55,912 nt of DNA. Origin: Acidobacteriota bacterium (GTDB taxonomy: Bacteria > Acidobacteriota > Terriglobia > Acidiferrales > UBA7541). Shown in pieces: positions 24,039 to 32,633 of this stretch (position 1 is the stretch's first letter; each line of letters opens with the position of its first letter). The stretch lies in the NCBI GenBank assembly GCA_023481105.1, contig JAMCWK010000062.1:1-55912 (forward strand), read 5' to 3'. Below the pieces are notes generated by a model that was not told where the DNA came from, did no database searches, and worked only from the letters and a program-made list of their open reading frames with translations. Made by a program: the position numbers and the translations under genes.

Positions 24039-25145
24039 TTACAGTTCGAGGAATCCTCGCTGAGCGGTGGTCAGGATTTGCGCCTCGCCAGGCGTGACCA
24101 CTGCGTCATCTTCAATCCGAATGCCGCCGACCCCTGGCACATAAACACCGGGCTCGAGGGTAACCACGTTCCCAGCTTGCAGTTCTTGCTTCTGCCCCGC
24201 CGCCAGACGTGGGTCCTCATGAACTTCGAGTCCCAAGCCGTGACCTGTGCTATGGGTAAAAAACTTGTCCAACCCTTTGCCCCCGCTGGGGCTCAGGCGA
24301 TGATCGCGGAGGGCGCTGCGGGCAGCTTCATCCACCTGGCCTGCGGTTACCCCGGCCCTGAGAACGAGGCGCGCGGCAGCCTGCGCCTCCAAAACGGCCT
24401 GGTACCAGCCTCGAATCCTGGCAGGCGCCCTGCCCAGATACACCGTTCGCGTCAGGTCACAACAGTAGTGTGAAAGTATAGCACCCAGGTCGAGGACGAC
24501 CAACTCATTTTTCCGCAGGCGGCGGCCCGTGGGGCGCGCGTGGGGCAGCGCGGAACGCTCTCCAAACGCCACAATGGTCTCAAAAGCCGGGCCGATAGCT
24601 CCCAAAAGCCGCATGCGGTACTCAATTTCCGCGGCCAGCTCGAATTCCCGGATGCCGGGCTTGATGAGGGGAAGAACTTGCTCAAAAACGCGGCTGCCCA
24701 GCGAGGCTGCGCGCTTCATCAACGCGATTTCTCCCCCATCCTTCACGGCGCGGAGAGCCTCCACCGGGTTCCGGTCCGGCTGCCAGTGGACTCGGTGGCC
24801 CGCAGCCCTTCGCACCTGCTGAAGTTGCTGCACGGTCAGTCGGGAAGCCTCGTAGCCCACCGTGGGCGCGCCCACGCGCTTGAGGCGCTCGCCCACGGCC
24901 GCTAGAAGCGGGCCTTGGACAATCCCCACCGTAGCGTTGTGGACTTCGTCTGCGGCCTGAAGCGTGTAGCGGGAATCCGTGAACAGGCGAGCGCCGCGCG
25001 GTTCCACGAGAAGGGCTCCCGAGGAGCCAGAGAAGCCGCACAGGTAGAGGATGTTCGGCCGATGCAGGGTGAGGCAGGAATCCAGGCCGTTCGCCCTCAG
25101 GAGGGCGCGCAAACGCACAAGACGCTGGGCGTAGGGTGGCCGCAT
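24039..25145 (-). CDS. M24 family Xaa-Pro aminopeptidase/dipeptidase
   Basis: A 368-residue metallopeptidase of the pita-bread fold. The N-terminal domain (about 1-135) starts RLVRLRALLRANGLDS and has LCGFSGSSGALLVEP. The C-terminal catalytic domain supplies dinuclear metal ligands in VVLDLGAI, CCDLTRTVY, HSTGHGLGLEVHE, VTLEPGVYV and GIRIEDDAVV. It cleaves peptide bonds beside proline in the cytoplasm. Xaa-Pro peptidases are common neighbours of accB-accC and efp; here the gene abuts accB (TAA then ATG). Its ATG comes immediately after the T-run of a terminator-like hairpin, and no clear Shine-Dalgarno is visible. Confidence 0.93.
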   Translation of the reverse strand: MRPPYAQRLVRLRALLRANGLDSCLTLHRPNILYLCGFSGSSGALLVEPRGARLFTDSRYTLQAADEVHNATVGIVQGPLLAAVGERLKRVGAPTVGYEASRLTVQQLQQVRRAAGHRVHWQPDRNPVEALRAVKDGGEIALMKRAASLGSRVFEQVLPLIKPGIREFELAAEIEYRMRLLGAIGPAFETIVAFGERSALPHARPTGRRLRKNELVVLDLGAILSHYCCDLTRTVYLGRAPARIRGWYQAVLEAQAAARLVLRAGVTAGQVDEAARSALRDHRLSPSGGKGLDKFFTHSTGHGLGLEVHEDPRLAAGQKQELQAGNVVTLEPGVYVPGVGGIRIEDDAVVTPGEAQILTTAQRGFLEL

Positions 25146-25175
25146 AAAAAACAGAGAGGAGGCCGTAGCCTCCTC
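25146..25175 (-). terminator. Rho-independent terminator-like hairpin after pilQ
   Basis: On the minus strand GAGGAGGC-TACG-GCCTCCTC forms a perfect 8-bp stem, followed by TCTG and six Ts. It lies 26 bases beyond the pilQ stop, and its T-run touches the ATG of the peptidase gene. Confidence 0.6.
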
Positions 25176-25201
25176 CCTGCGAGGAACCTGTTGGCCGCGG
25201 T

Positions 25202-27580
25202 CTAGCTGGGAACAATCCGCGGGGTGATGAAGAAGAGCAGCTCCTGCGATTTGGTGCGAATCGTGGTGTGCTTGAACAAGTGGCCGATCACCGGAATGCT
25301 TCCGAGGAGCGGCACTTGCCGGATGTCCGTGCTCTGCTCGGAAATGATGACCCCACCGATGACCACGGTGCCGCCGTCGTTGATGAGCACCTTGGTCTGC
25401 GCCGACTGGGTGGTTAGCGCCGGGATGCCGCCCACGCGCGGGGTGCCGTTGTCGATGGCCGTGTTCTCCACCAGCACGTCCATGAAGATGGTGCCGTCGG
25501 CGGAGATCTGCGGGGTGACTTCCAGCTTCAAGACCGCGTCCACAAACTGCACGGTAATCGTGTTGTTGATGACGGTCTGTACAGGAATCTTGGTGCCCTG
25601 CTTGACCTCAGCCTTTTCGTTGTTCTGCGTAATCACCTTCGGCTTGGAAAGCAGCTTGCCCACGCCCTTGCTCTCCGCCGCGCTGATGATGAAATCCAAC
25701 GCTAAGTTGGGAGAGGAGTGAGCGAAGGACACGCCGCTGGTCGGCGCAGTCGCGCCCAGGTTCGAGTTAAACGGAATGGAATTGGTGCCGCTGGCCACCA
25801 ACGGAGGCGCCGGCAAGCCGGTGCCGCGGCTGATGGGGCTGGTGAAGGACGATTGGCCTACCAGTCCTCCGAAGACATTGCGCCCGCCGGTGGAAGTTGT
25901 GGCAAAGCCAAATTGGGTTCCGATTTCACGCGCAAAGGCTCGCGAAGCGGCCACCACGCGGGCTTCGATTTCCACTTGCTGGCTGCGACGGTCGAGCTGC
26001 TTGATCAAGTTGTCCAGGTCGGGAATGACGCTGGGGATGTCGCGAATGATGAGCGTGTTGGAACGGTCGTCGGAGAGGATCTCGCCGCGACTGGAAAGGA
26101 AACGCTTCAGGGTGTCGCGCATCAGGGCGGCTTTGGCGTAGCTGAGAGTGCGCGAAGTGGTGACCTGGTCCACGGCCTCGGCCTGCGCTTTGATCAGGTC
26201 GCGCTGGGCTTCCGCTTCTTTCTTCATGGTGTCGCGGGTGGCGATGCGCAGCACGTTGCCCTGGATTTCCTTGTCGAGCTGGTTGTTTCGCAGCACGATG
26301 TCCAGCGCTTGATCCCACGGAACTTCGTCGAGCACCAGCGTGACTGTGCCCCTGACGTTGGGATCCAGCACCACGTTCAGCCCGCTGATTTCGTGGATCA
26401 AGCGGAAGAAGTCCTTGAGGTCCACATCCTTCAGATTCACCGAAATGGGTTCGCCCTGGCCCTTAGCACCCTGCGGCGCGTTGGAAACCGGAGCTGCTGT
26501 TGCGGGGGCCGGCTTGGGTTCATCCGGAGTCACTGGCGCCGCTTCACGAGAGCTGGCCGGCAGCGGGCTGGCCAGCGCAGAGGAAGCCTGCGTCAGGTTT
26601 GCCGGCAGCGGGAGCTTTTCCGCATCAATGGGAGACGTCGAGGTCGCCTTGGGCTCATCCGCAGTTTGCGTGGCGGCTTGAACCGGAGCTGGAGCCGGAG
26701 TCTGCACCGAGGAAGTGGAAACGGTTTCGGTGACTGGCGCAGGCGCCGGACTGGTGGTCTGGCTGGCCACGGAGTCGGGGCCGAAAGCCACGGTCACTAC
26801 GTTGCCACGGGCGCGCACGCGATGCGGCTCGTTGCGGTCCAGGTCAATCACAACGCGCATGACATTCGTCTTGTAGCGTCCCACACGGATACCCTTCACG
26901 GGCTCCACGGAAGAAGCAACAGCCTTCTCTGCCTTCAGCGCGCTGACGCCCGCAAAGTCCAAGACCACGCGGTCCGGATTGCTGAGACGCGTCACTTCGC
27001 ACGCCATGCGGCCGTTGCCCTCAATCTGCACTTCAGCGGACTTTTCCACAGAGCGCACCAGCACCTGCTCGATCGCTGTAGCAGGGGCATTGGACGCAGC
27101 CGTCTTCAGCGGCTTTTCGGATTTCGCCGACGGGGCAGTCATCTTGACCGGAGTAATCTGGGCTGCGCCAGGCAAAGCGAAGATCACCGCCATGCTGTCC
27201 GGCCCGAGCCGCTCGACCTGCGGTTCGACCGCGGTGCGCAGCAGAACCTCCAAACGCACCATGGACTTTTCTCCGCCGCGGTACGGCAGCACGCGATAGC
27301 TGCTGACGATGTCGGACTTGAGGACCTTGGCCAGCTCGGCGTCGCCGGGAACCACACCCGCCATGTCCACGATAAACAGGGTTTCATTCGGCCGGTAGGT
27401 GGTGAAGTCGAAGGGCGCGGAGGCCTTGACCTCAATGCGCACTGAGCCTTCCGTCACCGACGCCTCCACCCGTAGCAACCGCGCAGACGGTCCGGGAGCG
27501 GCCTCGAGCGCAGTGACCATCCCGCAGAGCAAGATGACCACCAGCCATGCGACCCAATATGCCTGCCTGCTGTTCTTCAT
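25202..27580 (-). CDS. pilQ: Type IV pilus secretin PilQ
   Basis: A 792-residue outer-membrane secretin through which the type IV pilus passes. It has a signal peptide (hydrophobic WVAWLVVILLCGMVTAL, cleavage near LEAAPG) and two AMIN domains (about 35-130 and 175-270, peptidoglycan binding). An Ala/Pro/Thr-rich linker spans about 275-375. An STN/secretin-N domain with ISVNLKDVDLKDFFRLI follows (about 385-450), then the secretin channel domain to the end, including LLSKPKVITQNNEKAEVKQGTKIPV-type and VIGGVIISEQ motifs. I prefer ATG 27580, overlapping the pilP stop (TGATG); a GTG three bases upstream is possible. It is the last gene of pilMNOPQ. Confidence 0.95.
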   Translation of the reverse strand: MKNSRQAYWVAWLVVILLCGMVTALEAAPGPSARLLRVEASVTEGSVRIEVKASAPFDFTTYRPNETLFIVDMAGVVPGDAELAKVLKSDIVSSYRVLPYRGGEKSMVRLEVLLRTAVEPQVERLGPDSMAVIFALPGAAQITPVKMTAPSAKSEKPLKTAASNAPATAIEQVLVRSVEKSAEVQIEGNGRMACEVTRLSNPDRVVLDFAGVSALKAEKAVASSVEPVKGIRVGRYKTNVMRVVIDLDRNEPHRVRARGNVVTVAFGPDSVASQTTSPAPAPVTETVSTSSVQTPAPAPVQAATQTADEPKATSTSPIDAEKLPLPANLTQASSALASPLPASSREAAPVTPDEPKPAPATAAPVSNAPQGAKGQGEPISVNLKDVDLKDFFRLIHEISGLNVVLDPNVRGTVTLVLDEVPWDQALDIVLRNNQLDKEIQGNVLRIATRDTMKKEAEAQRDLIKAQAEAVDQVTTSRTLSYAKAALMRDTLKRFLSSRGEILSDDRSNTLIIRDIPSVIPDLDNLIKQLDRRSQQVEIEARVVAASRAFAREIGTQFGFATTSTGGRNVFGGLVGQSSFTSPISRGTGLPAPPLVASGTNSIPFNSNLGATAPTSGVSFAHSSPNLALDFIISAAESKGVGKLLSKPKVITQNNEKAEVKQGTKIPVQTVINNTITVQFVDAVLKLEVTPQISADGTIFMDVLVENTAIDNGTPRVGGIPALTTQSAQTKVLINDGGTVVIGGVIISEQSTDIRQVPLLGSIPVIGHLFKHTTIRTKSQELLFFITPRIVPS

Positions 27581-28104
27581 CACTGTTCTCCTGCTCTCGG
27601 ATAGAGTCGTTTCACTACCTGGCGATCCACATCCTTGCCAAACGGATCCTTGCCCCGCTCACGAAAAACAACCGAGCCATTGGCGTTGGCGTCCAGAGTA
27701 ATCCGCTCCACGGTGCCGTCGTACAAAGCGGCACCCTCACGCACAAAGTAGACCCTCTGCTGGGGATTGCTAATCACTGCAATCATCCCGCTGGGCGCGC
27801 GCACGATGCCTTCAACGCGCAGCGTGGAAACCATCAAACCGCCCGGACCAGGAGGCAGCTTCTCCGGTGCAGTCTTGCCCGTGTCCGTCTTGCTGATCAG
27901 CGGCTGAAAGGGATCGCGCCGCGCAGACGGTGCGGCTGCGGTGGCCACACGAGTGGTCGCCTTGGCCGGCGGCTTCTTAGCGGCGGCCTTGGGAGGAGCA
28001 GTTGGCGCGGGAGCGGGCTTGGCCTGGGCGAATGTCGCCGAACTGCTGGCGACCCACAGGGCCAGAGCCGCTAAGAATGTCGCCGATGGCTTTACGAATC
28101 GCAT
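27580..28104 (-). CDS. pilP: Type IV pilus assembly lipoprotein-like protein PilP
   Basis: A 174-residue exported protein. The N-terminus (VKPSATFLAALALWVASSSATFA) is a signal peptide without an evident lipobox cysteine, so it may not be lipidated as Pseudomonas PilP is. An Ala/Pro/Lys linker follows, then RRDPFQPLI, the PilP start motif. The C-terminal beta domain (about 80-170) contains LRVEGIVRAPSGMIAVISNPQQRVYFVREG, typical of the PilP/GspC homology region that contacts PilQ. Position between pilO and pilQ supports the call. The stop overlaps the pilQ start. Confidence 0.85.
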   Translation of the reverse strand: MRFVKPSATFLAALALWVASSSATFAQAKPAPAPTAPPKAAAKKPPAKATTRVATAAAPSARRDPFQPLISKTDTGKTAPEKLPPGPGGLMVSTLRVEGIVRAPSGMIAVISNPQQRVYFVREGAALYDGTVERITLDANANGSVVFRERGKDPFGKDVDRQVVKRLYPRAGEQ

Positions 28105-28120
28105 CGTCAGCCCTTTCTGC

Positions 28121-28753
28121 CTAACGCTTGGCCGGAGGTGCAGCCGGCGGCATCGCCGGTGCCTCCGACACCTTGCTGAAAAAGGTCAAGGCTATGAAGG
28201 TGCCGCTCACCGTGGTGCCCGGGCGCAGGGGATACTTGCGGCCCGCGCCTTCGGCCGTGCTCTTGAAGGTCAGGTCGCCCACGTTGATGATGCGGGAGAC
28301 CTTGCTCAAGCGGTCGAAGAAATCCGAGACAGCATAGAACGGCCCATCCACATCCACCTCAAACGGCATCTCGAAGTACTGGTCGCGAGCCGCCACGGAC
28401 AAGGCTTTGAAGCGGCGGATGTTGACCCCCGCCGAACCGGCCGCGCCCTGCATCAGACGAATGAACTCGTCGGCGTCTTTGTCCGCAGGAATAATCTTGC
28501 GGAGGTTCTCAATCTCAATCTGCCGGGCTTGAATGTCGCGTTCCACTTCCGCCCGCTGGCGTTGGAAGATCTCCAGGTTTGTTTTTTGGGCGTTGAGATC
28601 CTTCTCCGTTTTTTGCAGTGTTTCCAGCTCCGCATCTTTTTCCTTGAGCGGAGAGAATGGCGCAAAGAAGCCCACGGCAATCAGCGCCACGGCGAGCAAG
28701 GCAAACATCAGCGCCTGGACTGGAAGGGACATCTCGCGGAAGTTGATAGCCAT
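28121..28753 (-). CDS. pilO: Type IV pilus inner-membrane protein PilO
   Basis: A 210-residue bitopic protein. One transmembrane helix lies at about 13-31 (ALMFALLAVALIAVGFFAPF), a coiled coil at about 36-80 (AELETLQKTEKDLNAQKTN), and a ferredoxin-like periplasmic domain to about 195 that includes VDGPFYAVSDFFDRLSKVSRIINV, the PilO hallmark. PilO pairs with PilN and links PilM to PilP and PilQ. It lies 11 bases after pilN. Confidence 0.92.
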   Translation of the reverse strand: MAINFREMSLPVQALMFALLAVALIAVGFFAPFSPLKEKDAELETLQKTEKDLNAQKTNLEIFQRQRAEVERDIQARQIEIENLRKIIPADKDADEFIRLMQGAAGSAGVNIRRFKALSVAARDQYFEMPFEVDVDGPFYAVSDFFDRLSKVSRIINVGDLTFKSTAEGAGRKYPLRPGTTVSGTFIALTFFSKVSEAPAMPPAAPPAKR

Positions 28754-28764
28754 GTCGTCTCTCC

Positions 28765-29364
28765 CTAACTCTTCGCCGGCGCGGCCGGTTGGCTGCTCTG
28801 CGCGGTAACAAATTCCGCCGTCAGCTTGAACAAGAACGTGGCCACGTTGGGATTGCGCTCATCTTGCCGGGATTCGGAAATCTCCACCTTGCCGAACTTG
28901 CCGGAGCGTTTCAGCTCGGTGATGAAATTGGCCACCGCGTTGATGGATCCCGCCGTGCCCTCCAGGGTGAGCGTGCCGCCCTTCTTTTCCATGGCCGTGA
29001 GCCACACGGCATCGGTGCGCACCACGGTGCCGGCGAGCGATTCCATCAACTCCTGGCCGCCGGTGCGGTTCTTGCTCAACTGGTCGAGCACCATGTATTG
29101 CTGGTCGAGCACTTGCTTCTGGGCGCTGAGGCTTTTTACCTGGGCCTCCACGCTTTGCAGGCTGATAATTTGCTGTCTCAGGTTTTTCACCCGCAAACTG
29201 ACCGCTTCGATTTCCTTCGTCTTCTGATTCAAGACGACCCAAATGACGCCGCCGGCCACAACCAAGCTACCGACGAGAAGCACGAGGGTCATCGCCATGC
29301 CCGCCGGTACGGCGCGGGACGGCTTTTTGGGAGGCTTTTGGCCAAGCAGGTTGATCCGGATCAT
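28765..29364 (-). CDS. pilN: Type IV pilus inner-membrane protein PilN
   Basis: A 199-residue protein. The short cytoplasmic start IRINLLGQ is the conserved PilN motif that binds PilM. One transmembrane helix follows at about 25-46, then a coiled coil (VSLRVKNLRQQIISLQSVEAQ) and a periplasmic ferredoxin-like domain ending with FLFKLTAEFV. Its ATG overlaps the pilM TGA (ATGA), so the two are translationally coupled. Confidence 0.93.
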   Translation of the reverse strand: MIRINLLGQKPPKKPSRAVPAGMAMTLVLLVGSLVVAGGVIWVVLNQKTKEIEAVSLRVKNLRQQIISLQSVEAQVKSLSAQKQVLDQQYMVLDQLSKNRTGGQELMESLAGTVVRTDAVWLTAMEKKGGTLTLEGTAGSINAVANFITELKRSGKFGKVEISESRQDERNPNVATFLFKLTAEFVTAQSSQPAAPAKS

Positions 29365-30413
29365 GGCGTGTCAAAACTCCTCAGCGCCAGCCCGACAGCA
29401 ATCGCCAGGCGGGGCGCTAGCTCGCGGATCTCGTCTTCGTTATGGCGGCCGGGATTAATCACCACTCTGCGGAAGGGGTACAACTCCTCCACAGGCATGG
29501 CAAACTCCTCGCGCAACAGGTCCATCAGGCCGGGCACCCGCGCCGTGCCGCCGGCCAGGAAAATGCGCTGAATGTTCTCGCCGCTGGCGGTCGCGCGGAA
29601 AAAGTCGAAAGTCTTCTGGATTTCCAAAATCAAAATGTCGGAAACGGAACGCAGGATGTTGGCCTTCTGCTCTTCGCTGACGCCGGTGACGCTACCGCCC
29701 ATCTTTAACTTTTCGGCATCTTCGAAGCCGAGGTCGAGCTCCTTTTGCAGGGCGTCCGTGTACTGGTTGCCGCCGACGGAAACGTCGCGGGTGAACAGGG
29801 GGATCCCGGCGCGCACGATGTTGATGCTCATGACGCTAGCGCCCACGTTCAGCAGGGCGATGGTCTGGCCGGGGTCGGGATCGTAGTTCACTTCGAAGCA
29901 GTTCTGCAAGGAGAAGGCGTCAATATCCACCACTGCGGGCGTCTTGCCGGCCTGCGCCAGCACGTTGGTGTGGTTCAAAATTTTGTCCTTCTTCACCGCC
30001 ACCAGGAGCACGTCCATCTGCGTGTCCATGGCCTCCAGCAACTGATAGCTGAGGTTCACGTCGGCGATGTCGAACGGGATGTGTTGGCTGGCCTCGTCGT
30101 TGATGCGATTGTAGAGCTCTTCCTCGGTCATCGAAGGCAGGGTGATGCGCTTGACGATGACGGAGTGGCCGGAGACGGCCGTGGCCACGTTCTTGGTCTT
30201 GATCTTCTGCTCGTCGAAGAGCTTGGAGATGCCGTCGGCGACTTCCGGCGCGTTCATAATGGCGCCATCCACGACGGTATCCTGCTCCAGGCGCTTCATG
30301 CCGTAGCTGACCAGCTCGTAGCCCTGTTTGGTGCGTTTCAACTCGACGGCCTTGATCGAGCTGGAGCCAATGTCCAGTCCCACAAGCTCTTTCTGCTTTG
30401 CCATGCCAAACAT
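29361..30413 (-). CDS. pilM: Type IV pilus actin-like ATPase PilM
   Basis: A 350-residue actin/FtsA-fold protein on the cytoplasmic face of the pilus alignment complex. It opens with LVGLDIGSSSIKAVEL (phosphate-1 motif), followed by VATAVSGHSVIVKRITLPSM, HIPFDIADVNLSYQ, LLNVGASVMSINIV (phosphate-2) and RIFLAGGTARVPGLMDLL (adenosine motif). Length is normal. It heads the pilMNOPQ run, with a small HTH gene just 37 bases upstream of it. Confidence 0.95.
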   Translation of the reverse strand: MFGMAKQKELVGLDIGSSSIKAVELKRTKQGYELVSYGMKRLEQDTVVDGAIMNAPEVADGISKLFDEQKIKTKNVATAVSGHSVIVKRITLPSMTEEELYNRINDEASQHIPFDIADVNLSYQLLEAMDTQMDVLLVAVKKDKILNHTNVLAQAGKTPAVVDIDAFSLQNCFEVNYDPDPGQTIALLNVGASVMSINIVRAGIPLFTRDVSVGGNQYTDALQKELDLGFEDAEKLKMGGSVTGVSEEQKANILRSVSDILILEIQKTFDFFRATASGENIQRIFLAGGTARVPGLMDLLREEFAMPVEELYPFRRVVINPGRHNEDEIRELAPRLAIAVGLALRSFDTP

Positions 30414-30430
30414 GTGGCGGCCTCTCTAAG

Positions 30431-30454
30431 GCGCGGGGCTGAACCCTGCGCTAC
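30431..30454 (-). repeat. REP-like GTAG palindrome supplying the HTH gene stop codon
   Basis: On the minus strand GTAGCGCAGGG opens an imperfect stem that pairs with CCCGCGC. The TAG of GTAG is the stop codon of the 72-residue HTH protein. The element lies between this gene and pilM. Confidence 0.6.
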
Positions 30455-30669
30455 TTCTTTCTATTCTTCGAGCCGCTGGAGGTGCTGATCTTCTTCTCCA
30501 TCCAGCGGTCCAACACCGTCTTCTTGAATTTCCAGCGGTTGCCCAGCTTGAAGGCCGGTATCTGGGCTTCATAAATGTAACGATACAATGTGTCCGGCGA
30601 AACACCCAAGTACTGGGAAGCCTCGCGGATATTCATCACTTCGCGCGATTCAGCCAGCAAAGTTTCCAC
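30451..30669 (-). CDS. Excisionase/MerR-like helix-turn-helix DNA-binding protein
   Basis: A 72-residue protein whose core NIREASQYLGVSPDTLYRYI is a winged HTH of the excisionase/BldC type, followed by IPAFKLGNRWKFKKTVLDRWMEKK, the wing and C-terminal helix of that family. A Ser/Lys/Arg-rich tail follows. It starts at GTG 30669 behind a G-rich stretch; an ATG at 30636 would give a shorter form. There is no integrase nearby, so excision is unlikely; location directly ahead of pilM suggests it regulates the pil genes or itself. An inverted repeat at 30710-30738 upstream could be its site. Confidence 0.85.
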   Translation of the reverse strand: METLLAESREVMNIREASQYLGVSPDTLYRYIYEAQIPAFKLGNRWKFKKTVLDRWMEKKISTSSGSKNRKK

Positions 30670-30709
30670 CCCGATGCCCCCCGGACGCGCCGACCCGTTT
30701 CGTAAGTCA

Positions 30710-30738
30710 ATCCAGCCATCGCGAGAGACCGGCTGGAT
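30710..30738. promoter_or_regulatory. Inverted repeat in the leader of the HTH-pil genes
   Basis: ATCCAGCC and GGCTGGAT form perfect 8-base arms separated by 13 bases, between the putative -10 and the HTH gene start. It is a candidate operator or a leader hairpin. Confidence 0.4.
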
Positions 30739-30755
30739 GGGCTTCTCTTCGGGCG

Positions 30756-30785
30756 GTTATGTCACTTGGGGTACTGAAGTGTCAA
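30756..30785 (-). promoter_or_regulatory. Putative sigma-70 promoter for the HTH-pilMNOPQ genes
   Basis: On the minus strand TTGACA (30785-30780), an 18-base spacer and CATAAC (30761-30756). The -35 is perfect; the -10 matches four of six positions. Confidence 0.45.
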
Positions 30786-31015
30786 GCGAACGGTTTGGCA
30801 GTTGTGCTCAAGACTTCGGTTTTTCTCGGCAATTAGGGGGTAAAAGGCGGCAATACTCGCAAACCGTAGTGGTCGCAGCGCAACCCACCACTATATGTTG
30901 GTCTTGCGTGGCCAGCACCTTCTCGCACATTTCCCCGTCCAAAAGCCGCCGGCCGGCTGCAGCCTCTGCGCACAATTTGCCGCCCGCAGAATTGCTGATG
31001 GACGGAAGCGCTCGC

Positions 31016-32464
31016 CTACATTCCCAGAGATTTCCACAGCTGATCGATGCGCGCTTTGACGGCGGAATCCATCTTGATTTCGTCAGGCCACGGCCGCGAA
31101 AAACCTTCGGTGGGCCATTTGCGCGTGGCGTCAATTCCCATTTTCGAACCGAAGTCCTGTGTGCGCGCGGCGTGGTCCAGCGTGTCTACGGGCCCGAGCG
31201 TGAATTGCACGTCGCGTTCGGGGTCTATCGCGCACAGCGCCTTCCACACGACTTCGCGATAGTTGTGCACGTCCACGTCGTGGTCCACGACGACGATAAC
31301 TTTCGTAAACATGGCCTGCCCCAGCGACCAGATGGCGTTCATGATTTTCCGCGCGTGGCCGGGATAGGACTTGCGAATCGAAATTATCATCAAGTTGTGA
31401 AAGATGCCTTCGGCGGGCATGGAAATGTCCGCGATTTCCGGGTACTGCAACTTCATCACCGGCAGAAAAATGCGTTCGATGGCGTGGCCGATGAAGAAAT
31501 CTTCCTGTGGCGGCGGGCCGACGATGGTAGTGAGATAAATGGGTTCCTTGCGCTGCGTGATGCAGTGCGCGCGGAAGACGGGATACTCCCCCTCCAGCGA
31601 GTAGAAGCCGGTGTGATCGCCGAAGGGGCCTTCGGTGCGGAACTCGTTAAGGTCCACCGTGCCCTCGAGGACGATTTCCGCGTTGGCGGGAACCTCCAGG
31701 TCCAGCGTTTCGCAGGGCACCATCTCCACCGGCTCGCGGCGCAGGAACCCGGCGAACATCATTTCGTCGAGGTCGGGGGGAATGGGCAGCGCGCCGGCGA
31801 GGCAGGTGACCGGGTCGGAGCCAATGGCAACCGCTACTTCGATCTTCCCTTCCTTATTCATCGCGCGGGCGCGGCGGAAATGCTCGGCGCCGTGCTTTTG
31901 CGTCTGCCAGTGCATGCCGGTTTCGCGATCGCCTTCCACCTGCATGCGGTAGAGCCCCACGTTGCGCTTGCCTGTCTCCGGATTTTTGGTAATCACCAGC
32001 GGCCAGGTGATGAACCGCCCGCCGTCCTGCGGCCAGCACTTCAACACCGGAAATTCGTGCAGCGAGAAATGGTCCTTGCGGATTACTTCCTTGCACGGGC
32101 CGCTCTTGACCGTCTTGGGAAAGAACGCGCCGATTTCCGCCAGCTTCGGGAGCATCTTCAGCTTGTCCATCAAACCCTGCGGGGATTGCAGCGCGAGATA
32201 AGAGTTGATGCGGTCGGCAACGTCGGAGAGCTTTTCGACTTCCAGTGCGAGATTCAGGCGGCGTTCGCTGCCCAGCATATTAATAAGGAGGGGAATCTTG
32301 GAGCCCTTGGGCCGCTCGAAGAGCAACGCGGGGCCGCCGGCCTTGGTGACGCGGTCAGTAATCTCGGTGATTTCCAGCACCGGGTCCACTTCCGCGGTAA
32401 TGCGCTTCAGCTCGCCTTCTTTTTCCAACTTGCGTATAAAGTCGCGCAGATCGCGATAGGCCAC
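31016..32464 (-). CDS. ubiD: UbiD family decarboxylase
   Basis: A 482-residue prenylated-FMN-dependent decarboxylase, the size of UbiD/MenJ-linked 4-hydroxy-3-polyprenylbenzoate decarboxylases. GTG 32464 follows GGAGGGCGC; a longer frame from 32500 is open. Family motifs are AYRDLRDFIRKLEKEGEL, PETGKRNVGLYRMQV (prFMN/metal region), GSDPVTCLAGA, and EGPFGDHTGFYSLEGEYPV with the catalytic Glu-Arg-Glu region, then FTKVIVVVDHDVDVHN. In Acidobacteriota it most likely acts in menaquinone or ubiquinone synthesis, though related enzymes act on aromatic acids. The prenyltransferase partner UbiX is not adjacent. It diverges from glgP. Confidence 0.9.
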   Translation of the reverse strand: MAYRDLRDFIRKLEKEGELKRITAEVDPVLEITEITDRVTKAGGPALLFERPKGSKIPLLINMLGSERRLNLALEVEKLSDVADRINSYLALQSPQGLMDKLKMLPKLAEIGAFFPKTVKSGPCKEVIRKDHFSLHEFPVLKCWPQDGGRFITWPLVITKNPETGKRNVGLYRMQVEGDRETGMHWQTQKHGAEHFRRARAMNKEGKIEVAVAIGSDPVTCLAGALPIPPDLDEMMFAGFLRREPVEMVPCETLDLEVPANAEIVLEGTVDLNEFRTEGPFGDHTGFYSLEGEYPVFRAHCITQRKEPIYLTTIVGPPPQEDFFIGHAIERIFLPVMKLQYPEIADISMPAEGIFHNLMIISIRKSYPGHARKIMNAIWSLGQAMFTKVIVVVDHDVDVHNYREVVWKALCAIDPERDVQFTLGPVDTLDHAARTQDFGSKMGIDATRKWPTEGFSRPWPDEIKMDSAVKARIDQLWKSLGM

Positions 32465-32633
32465 GCGCCCTCCTTCAGTTCCCTGCCCGGACGGTCCCAA
32501 AGGCCCTTCAATTTAACACGGAAAAAGGAGGATGAAGTAACGCGCGCGGTGCGCACACTTGCTGCAGCAGACTCTGCGCCCTGAGCCGAAACTTCTGCTA
32601 AGATTCGCGCTGTAAGAAGTGAGGGCATCATTC

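Larger units (their letters stand above)
30670..31015. other. Intergenic interval between ubiD and the pil-linked HTH gene
   Basis: About 346 bases. The part near the HTH gene has a promoter-like pair on the minus strand and an inverted repeat. The part near ubiD contains a 55-codon minus-strand frame (30975 to 30808, TTG start) with four cysteines, including CEYC, that cannot be firmly called a gene. Confidence 0.5.

Noticed and set aside
30451-30669. HTH protein as phage or integrative-element excisionase
   Set aside because: There is no integrase, att-like duplication or phage gene nearby, and the gene heads a housekeeping pilus operon.
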